From Rickettsiaceae bacterium (GTDB lineage Bacteria > Pseudomonadota > Alphaproteobacteria > Rickettsiales > Rickettsiaceae), in the NCBI GenBank assembly GCA_017995275.1, contig JAGOJE010000013.1, forward strand, positions 1 to 11,604: a stretch of 11,604 bases of DNA. The letters run 5' to 3'. The notes beneath the pieces are model-generated. The model did not search any database and had not been told where the DNA came from. It saw only the letters and a list, made by a program, of their open reading frames with translations. Positions 7,173-11,604 of the stretch are shown here, piece after piece. How positions within the stretch are numbered: the first letter of the stretch is position 1; each line of letters begins with the position of its first letter. The position numbers and the translations under genes are program-made.

Positions 7173-7385
7173 GTCATTCCGGCGCGCCTTGTCATTCCTC
7201 TGCGTCTTGTCATTCCTGCGCCTCATCTTTGTCATTCCTGCGCAGGCAGGAATCCAGTTTCAAAAAAGAGCCACGAAGTGGCGCATCATTTACTGGACCC
7301 CGGATCTTCGGCTGCGCTACGCTCAGCCTGTCCGGGGTGACACTTATATCCCTTGGCTCGCTTTCGCTCGTCTGTACGGGATGAC
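7173..7385 (+). repeat. Right copy of palindromic repeat with GTCATTCC tandem units
   Basis: Four GTCATTCC units start at 7173, 7191, 7209 and 7231, spaced 18, 18 and 22 bases. The last opens a full element (7231-7341) with the same hairpins as the left copy: ATTCCTGC/GCAGGAAT at 7234-7253 and GCCAC/GTGGC at 7270-7282. It adds a perfect 8-bp pair, ACCCCGGA (7297-7304) with TCCGGGGT (7331-7338). A third partial module follows, with ATCCC at 7348-7352 and GGGATGAC at 7378-7385. Bases 7226-7297 equal 5610-5681, and 7187-7203 equal 5727-5743. Together with the hairpin and promoter below, this accounts for the 459-base gap between genes. Confidence 0.85.
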
Positions 7386-7453
7386 GGGTTCTCTATCAAC
7401 TTAATAGCACAAAATTTACGCAATTAACAGTTGTATCGCTTTATAATCCACAA

Positions 7454-7502
7454 CCATTTTCGCACTGTTGCAAAAATGGCGCCTGGTTCTTTTTTTTTTT
7501 TT
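7454..7502 (+). other. Hairpin followed by a 13-T homopolymer
   Basis: CCATTTT (7454-7460) pairs with AAAATGG (7473-7479); GCA/TGC inside extends the stem around a CTGT loop with one mismatch. An alternative pairing, AACCA (7452-7456) with TGGTT (7484-7488), would place a T run almost directly after the stem, as in an intrinsic terminator. T13 fills 7490-7502. It could insulate the downstream gene from read-through, act as an upstream promoter element, or be a slippage-prone tract. No plus-strand gene visibly ends here. Confidence 0.4.
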
Positions 7503-7522
7503 CGTTTTTTGGGAGGCTTTTG

Positions 7523-7551
7523 TTGACTAATAATTACTTAATTAGTATTCT
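7523..7551 (+). promoter_or_regulatory. sigma70-type promoter of the giant surface protein gene
   Basis: TTGACT (7523-7528, five of six to the -35 consensus) and TATTCT (7546-7551, four of six to -10) are separated by 17 bp. This would give a start site near 7558 and a leader of about 40 bases. A perfect TATAAT at 7564-7569 is an alternative -10, but its -35 (ATTAGT, 7541-7546) is poor. Confidence 0.6.
7526..7546. promoter_or_regulatory. Inverted repeat between -35 and -10, possible operator
   Basis: ACTAAT (7526-7531) and ATTAGT (7541-7546) are exact inverted repeats with nine bases between them. They overlap the promoter hexamers, a usual position for a repressor site. In AT-rich DNA a 6-bp dyad can arise by chance, so this is suggestive only. 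Confidence 0.3.
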
Positions 7552-7597
7552 GACGCTCAATAATATAATATTAACGCCCAAATTTGAGGAAAAAATT

Positions 7598-10500
7598 ATG
7601 AAAAAAATGAATAAATTATTAGCCACAGCTTCTGTTTTTGGAGTTCTATCGCTTGCAAGTAACGCTTTAGGTGCGGCGGCGACGGCTAATTACAGGCTGA
7701 CGGCGAATGCTATTTTGAATTTAAATATCCCAGACGCTAATGTTGAAAATGAAGGCGCCCCTGGCGTTTGGGCTGCTATGGATGGCCACACGCTATGTAC
7801 TGCAAATCCAGATATTGATCTTGCAGCACGTACACTTTCCTTGGTTGATGCAAATAATTTGTGGTATAATTTTACTGGGGCCGGCACAGCAAAAATAACT
7901 GCCGGGCTCCAAACTGCGTCAATAAATATACGTGGTCTTGTCGACGGTGTAACTATTGATGGCAATAATATTGCAGCGTTAAACACAATTACTGCAGTAC
8001 TTTCTGAGGCGGGAGCAACATCAGTTTATGTCAAAAATAGCTCTGAGGATGACCTTAGTTTTTCTTTAGGTGGTGCTAATAATTCATATCAAAAACTTAG
8101 TTTTCATGGGGCAGTAAATTGTAACTCATTAAATATTTCAGCGAATGCCGCAGGAGCTATAGTAGTTGACGGAGACGATTTTAGTATAAACTTTACAGGG
8201 AAGGTTAATAGTTTAACATTACAAAATGCTAAAACCATCTCCGCTAGAAGTGTCTATTTCAATATGGCTGCTGGGGTTACAAATCAAGTTGGGCTGGATC
8301 AAGTTACCACTATTACTGCTACAGACGCTACCATAACATTCGCGGATGCTGGTGTTGCTATAGACTACGCTTTTGATAATTTGACTGAATTAAATGCTGC
8401 TGCTGATGCAATTTATATCGGTAATAATATCTCTCTTGTGACAAAGCAGGGTGTTGCTGTTACTGGTTCTGCATTGACTTTGGGAAATGGTGCAAGGCTT
8501 TCAATCTCTGGGGCTACGATTGGGGCCGGTGGAACCACTTTAAATAATAACTCTGTTTTGACTATTAAGAGCAACATTATTGATGCTGCTCTTAATAAAA
8601 CCTTTGCATTAGGCGGTATAAATGTTTCTGCTCTTCCTCTTGCTCCTGCTCCTGCTGATGTTGTTGGTGCTATAGTTTTTGATACAGAAACTAATGAATT
8701 AGTTTTTAGTAATGCAGCTGGTAGTGATGTTAATGCTGCTAGTCTACCTTGGGTAGACTACGTTACAATCCTGACTAGTAATAGAGTAGCATTTACTGGT
8801 GAGGGCGCTGTTACTATGCCAGGTCTTAAAACTATAGAAAGTAAAGCAACTGACGTATCATTTACTGGAGCAGGCGCTGTTACTATGGCAGCTCTTGAAA
8901 GTATAAAAGCTTATACATTTGTGGAATTTTATAAAACTGTCGACATCGTCCTGGCCGCTCTTAAAACTATAGAAAGTACGAGTTCATATGTTAAATTCGG
9001 TGGAACTGGAAAGATTGAAATGGCCGCTCTTGAAACTATAACAGCAGATACTAATGTGGAATTCAGTGGAGCAGGCGTTGTTAACATGACCTTTGCTGGT
9101 GGTAAAAGTATAAGAGCTACCAAAGGATATGTTAAATTTACTGGAGCAGGCGCTGTTACTATTGCAGGTCTTGAAAATATAAGAGCAGAAACTAATGTGG
9201 AATTCAGTGGAGTGGGTGATGTTACTATGGCCGCTCTTGAAACTATAAAAAGTAATAATGGTAGTGTGCTATTTTCTAGCGAAGGCAAAGTTACTATGGC
9301 GGAGCTTAAGACTATAGAGGCGCTAAATGATGTTAAATTCACTGGTAAAGGTGAAGTTACTATGGCAAAGTTTGACACTATAACGGCAGCTAATGTCGAC
9401 TTCAGCGGCGAAGGCAAAGTTACTATGGCAGCGCTTGTAAACATAGATACTACTACTGCTGCTAATAAGGGATATGTAAAATTCACTGGTAAAGGTGAAG
9501 TTACTATGGCAAAGCTTGAAACTATAAAAGCAGAGACTGATGTGGAATTCAGTGGAACAGGCGCTGTTACTATGGCCGCTCTTAAAACAATAGAAAGTGT
9601 CACAGAAAAAATAAGATTCTCTGGTGGGAGTGTAGGCTCTGTTAAAGATTATAAATTTGATGCCTTAGAAGAAATAAAATCTGCAAAGACTATTGAAGTT
9701 AGTGACTATACCACTCTTACCGGAAGAGCGGTTGTAGGAGGTGGTCTTCAAGTTACTTCTCCTGATGGCTTAATTCTTGGCAAATCAGCAAAGGCTAACA
9801 TAACAACTGGTCGTACAGGAGCTGTAACTTTAGGTGAAAATTCAGAATTAACAATTTCTGGAGGCAATGCTGCGTTGGATCTTGGTGCTGTAAATGCAGT
9901 AGCAACTGGTAATGGTAAATTGATATTTGGTGAAGATTTTGTATTTCAAAATAACATAACAGCAGCTGAAGTGAATGTTACTGCTGCACATACATTGTCT
10001 TTAAATAATCCTAACTCCTCAGTGCAAATCAATGCAAAAATGACGAATGATACTGAAGGACACCTTACTGTAGAAGTTAAAAACTTTTTTAATGTCACAC
10101 AAGATATAGGAACGGCGCAGAAGTATATTGGGGAGTTGAAGTTTAATAATATAGGGCTTGGGAAAGCTGTTATTGATGACATAGTAGCTGGATGGGCGGC
10201 GGCTGCCGGCGATCCTGCAAATGCAGCGGCTGCCCTTAATGTCGTAGTGGGTGCCGATATAGGTACCTTAAGAACAGGGTTAGAAGCAGCTTTTGACGGT
10301 ATAGTAGGAGCAGGCCATCAAGTTGCTGGCACATTAAAAGCTGATGTATCAGCAGCTGCTCAAGCGATTTACGATTTAGTAAAAAGTTCCGGTGGTGCTG
10401 AAGCATATGCTCTTGATGCTGCTAAAGCTGCTGCCGCACTCTTAGCTGGTGATCCTAAATATGCAGCGGCATTAAAGTCTCCTGCATTTGCAGCTCCTAA

Positions 10501-11604
10501 TGTATATAGTAATAAATTGACTGCAACATTAGGTTCTCATGCTCAAGAAGTATACAGTATTAACAGTAACATTAACTTTAAGCAAGATTCTACTCTAACA
10601 GTGGCTTATAACTATTATGCATTAAAATTTAATGGAAATATTACTGGATGGGATCAGGCGGGTGCTGTTGGAGCCCAAATCAAAACCATAACCTTTGATG
10701 GCAATGGGGATTATACTCGCATTTTTTTCGCTGGAAATGTGAAGATGAATATTACAAATAGGAATGTTGGAAGAAGTTTTACTTTTACTGATGGCGCAAC
10801 TTATGAAGGTGATATACATGATACTTCTGGTTTTGCTACTGTAACATATAGTGGTGGTGGAACATGGAAGGGTAATTTAACTGGTCGTTCATTTTATATT
10901 AATAACATAAACCCAACAAAAACCTTATCAATGCAAGGTACATTAACAGATGTTGCAGTGAGTTATGCTGCAGCCGAAGCTCTCAACCTTGCAAAGACTA
11001 AGGCTACCGAAACACTTACAAGCCTAGACGCTACGAATGCAGCAGGAAGCCATGTATATGATAATCTATTCCTTGCCCAAGCTGCAGAAGTTAGTGCGCA
11101 GGAATGTATTAATGCTGCATATACAGCTTATGATCTAGACCCAACAAACCCTCTAGTTATTGCTGCTCTTGCATCATATGATGCTGCTCAAGCTCTTACG
11201 GCGGCAGTAAATGCCAACGCAGCAGATGTGGGCAATCAAGCCCTTGCAGGAGCTGCAACAACAGCTGCAACAGCTGCAGAAACAGCACTCGCCACGGCAC
11301 TTAATAATCTTAAACTTCCACAGATAAAACTAACAGGCGATTTAACTTTAACAAATAGTACTTATATTGCAGGAAAAGGCGCTGTTATAGATTTGTCGGA
11401 TGCTACTGATGCGCTATCTACTAAATTGATAATTGGCAATGGTAGTACATTTAGAGTTCCAGCTAATACCACTTTAACAATCAAAGTAAAAGCTGGCGAG
11501 GCTAATTCAGCTGTGCTGTTTTCTCCAGAGACTGTAGCACTAGCTGGAGACGAAGGAAAATTCCAGATTGGAGCAAACTCCGAAATAACTATACAGGAGG
11601 TGGG
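7598..11604 (+). CDS. Giant secreted repeat protein, Sca/autotransporter-like (3' end outside window)
   Basis: An uninterrupted frame of 1335 codons reaches the window end without a stop. GAGGA (7586-7590) lies seven bases before the ATG. The N-terminus MKKMNKLLATASVFGVLSLA followed by SNALGAAA is a classic Sec signal peptide, with cleavage likely after Gly25 or in the AAA that follows. The mature part is rich in Gly, Ala, Thr, Asn and short beta motifs such as LTLGNGARLSISG and LTISGG, typical of beta-solenoid passenger domains. Residues 397-698 hold about 13 short repeats. Two Ala-rich, probably helical insertions follow (about 864-969 and 1124-1238), and beta-type sequence resumes after each. 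Cysteines are very few. The style resembles rickettsial Sca/rOmp proteins and other type V passengers, but the decisive C-terminal beta-barrel would lie beyond 11604. A type I-secreted or otherwise anchored surface protein is the alternative. The gene has its own promoter and is separated from the hypothetical gene by repeats. Confidence 0.9.
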   Translation, partial: MKKMNKLLATASVFGVLSLASNALGAAATANYRLTANAILNLNIPDANVENEGAPGVWAAMDGHTLCTANPDIDLAARTLSLVDANNLWYNFTGAGTAKITAGLQTASINIRGLVDGVTIDGNNIAALNTITAVLSEAGATSVYVKNSSEDDLSFSLGGANNSYQKLSFHGAVNCNSLNISANAAGAIVVDGDDFSINFTGKVNSLTLQNAKTISARSVYFNMAAGVTNQVGLDQVTTITATDATITFADAGVAIDYAFDNLTELNAAADAIYIGNNISLVTKQGVAVTGSALTLGNGARLSISGATIGAGGTTLNNNSVLTIKSNIIDAALNKTFALGGINVSALPLAPAPADVVGAIVFDTETNELVFSNAAGSDVNAASLPWVDYVTILTSNRVAFTGEGAVTMPGLKTIESKATDVSFTGAGAVTMAALESIKAYTFVEFYKTVDIVLAALKTIESTSSYVKFGGTGKIEMAALETITADTNVEFSGAGVVNMTFAGGKSIRATKGYVKFTGAGAVTIAGLENIRAETNVEFSGVGDVTMAALETIKSNNGSVLFSSEGKVTMAELKTIEALNDVKFTGKGEVTMAKFDTITAANVDFSGEGKVTMAALVNIDTTTAANKGYVKFTGKGEVTMAKLETIKAETDVEFSGTGAVTMAALKTIESVTEKIRFSGGSVGSVKDYKFDALEEIKSAKTIEVSDYTTLTGRAVVGGGLQVTSPDGLILGKSAKANITTGRTGAVTLGENSELTISGGNAALDLGAVNAVATGNGKLIFGEDFVFQNNITAAEVNVTAAHTLSLNNPNSSVQINAKMTNDTEGHLTVEVKNFFNVTQDIGTAQKYIGELKFNNIGLGKAVIDDIVAGWAAAAGDPANAAAALNVVVGADIGTLRTGLEAAFDGIVGAGHQVAGTLKADVSAAAQAIYDLVKSSGGAEAYALDAAKAAAALLAGDPKYAAALKSPAFAAPNVYSNKLTATLGSHAQEVYSINSNINFKQDSTLTVAYNYYALKFNGNITGWDQAGAVGAQIKTITFDGNGDYTRIFFAGNVKMNITNRNVGRSFTFTDGATYEGDIHDTSGFATVTYSGGGTWKGNLTGRSFYINNINPTKTLSMQGTLTDVAVSYAAAEALNLAKTKATETLTSLDATNAAGSHVYDNLFLAQAAEVSAQECINAAYTAYDLDPTNPLVIAALASYDAAQALTAAVNANAADVGNQALAGAATTAATAAETALATALNNLKLPQIKLTGDLTLTNSTYIAGKGAVIDLSDATDALSTKLIIGNGSTFRVPANTTLTIKVKAGEANSAVLFSPETVALAGDEGKFQIGANSEITIQEV
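8786..9691 (+). repeat. About 13 degenerate tandem repeats of 21-27 aa in the giant protein
   Basis: Repeats begin at 8786, 8855, 8921, 8990, 9056, 9131, 9197, 9266, 9332, 9395, 9476, 9542 and, degenerate, 9611. The consensus is V-x-F-[TS]-G-x-G-x-V-T-M-A-x-L-x-T-I-x-[SA] plus a variable loop, with units of 63-81 bases (mostly 66 or 69). The length and the regular Val/Phe/Met/Leu/Ile positions suit one solenoid turn per unit, either beta-helix or leucine-rich-repeat-like (L-x-x-I). Weaker turns of the same kind can be seen upstream around 8300-8430. Confidence 0.9.

Noticed and set aside
7173..7252. CRISPR array
   Set aside because: Only an 8-base core recurs, at 18-22 base spacing; there are no long identical repeats with unique spacers and no cas genes.
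5610..7297. Insertion sequence or composite transposon
   Set aside because: The enclosed protein has no transposase motif and the repeats are short non-coding palindromic elements, so only recombination between repeats is supported.
7044..7404. Three overlapping plus-strand open frames
   Set aside because: They cover the GTCATTCC array and the repeat element, with no proper start signals; the Ser/Cys/Arg-rich peptides are repeat-derived.
8929..9603. 224-codon open frame on the minus strand
   Set aside because: It is antisense to the tandem repeats of the giant protein; its own internal repetition simply mirrors them, and it has no ribosome site or independent sense.

Overview
The window looks like part of an AT-rich alphaproteobacterial genome, most likely a Rickettsiales-type intracellular bacterium. 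This is inference from its character: A/T-ending codons, a compact core of RecJ, GlpX, MgtE and a tRNA-Leu(GAG), a patatin-like lipoprotein, short palindromic GTCATTCC-type dispersed repeats, and a giant secreted repeat protein reminiscent of rickettsial Sca-type surface proteins. The genus cannot be fixed from the sequence alone.

Left part (1-2744, minus strand). A short N-terminal piece of an unidentified gene runs off the left edge. Next to it a stem-loop with T tracts on both strands closes a leftward unit: tRNA-Leu(GAG), then mgtE (Mg2+ transporter), then a patatin-like phospholipase lipoprotein that starts inside the mgtE stop codon. No terminator is visible between the tRNA and mgtE, so all three may share one transcript.

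Middle (2859-5566, plus strand). glpX (class II fructose-1,6-bisphosphatase) and recJ (5'-3' single-strand exonuclease) overlap by four bases and form a divergent unit.

Accessory part (5567-11604). A 468-residue, probably all-helical protein of unknown function lies on the minus strand between two direct copies of a palindromic repeat that share 72 identical bases 1,616 bp apart. The gene therefore looks like a removable cassette. Its stop codon and last codons lie in repeat-type sequence, and the left repeat copy supplies a stem-loop/T-tract that could end its transcript. Beyond the right copy come a hairpin, a run of 13 T, a good sigma70-type promoter with an inverted repeat between its hexamers, and a strong ribosome binding site.

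These lead into a very long open frame (7598 to the window end, 1335 codons, no stop). It has a Sec signal peptide, a beta-solenoid-like body with about 13 repeats of 21-27 residues, and two Ala-rich, probably helical insertions. In the repeat block the charges at equivalent positions alternate from one repeat to the next (VKFTG/VEFSG, and KGE/EGK), which implies a two-rung, roughly 45-residue higher-order unit and salt-bridge ladders between stacked rungs. This surface protein, its promoter region and the flanked cassette are the most interesting parts of the window.
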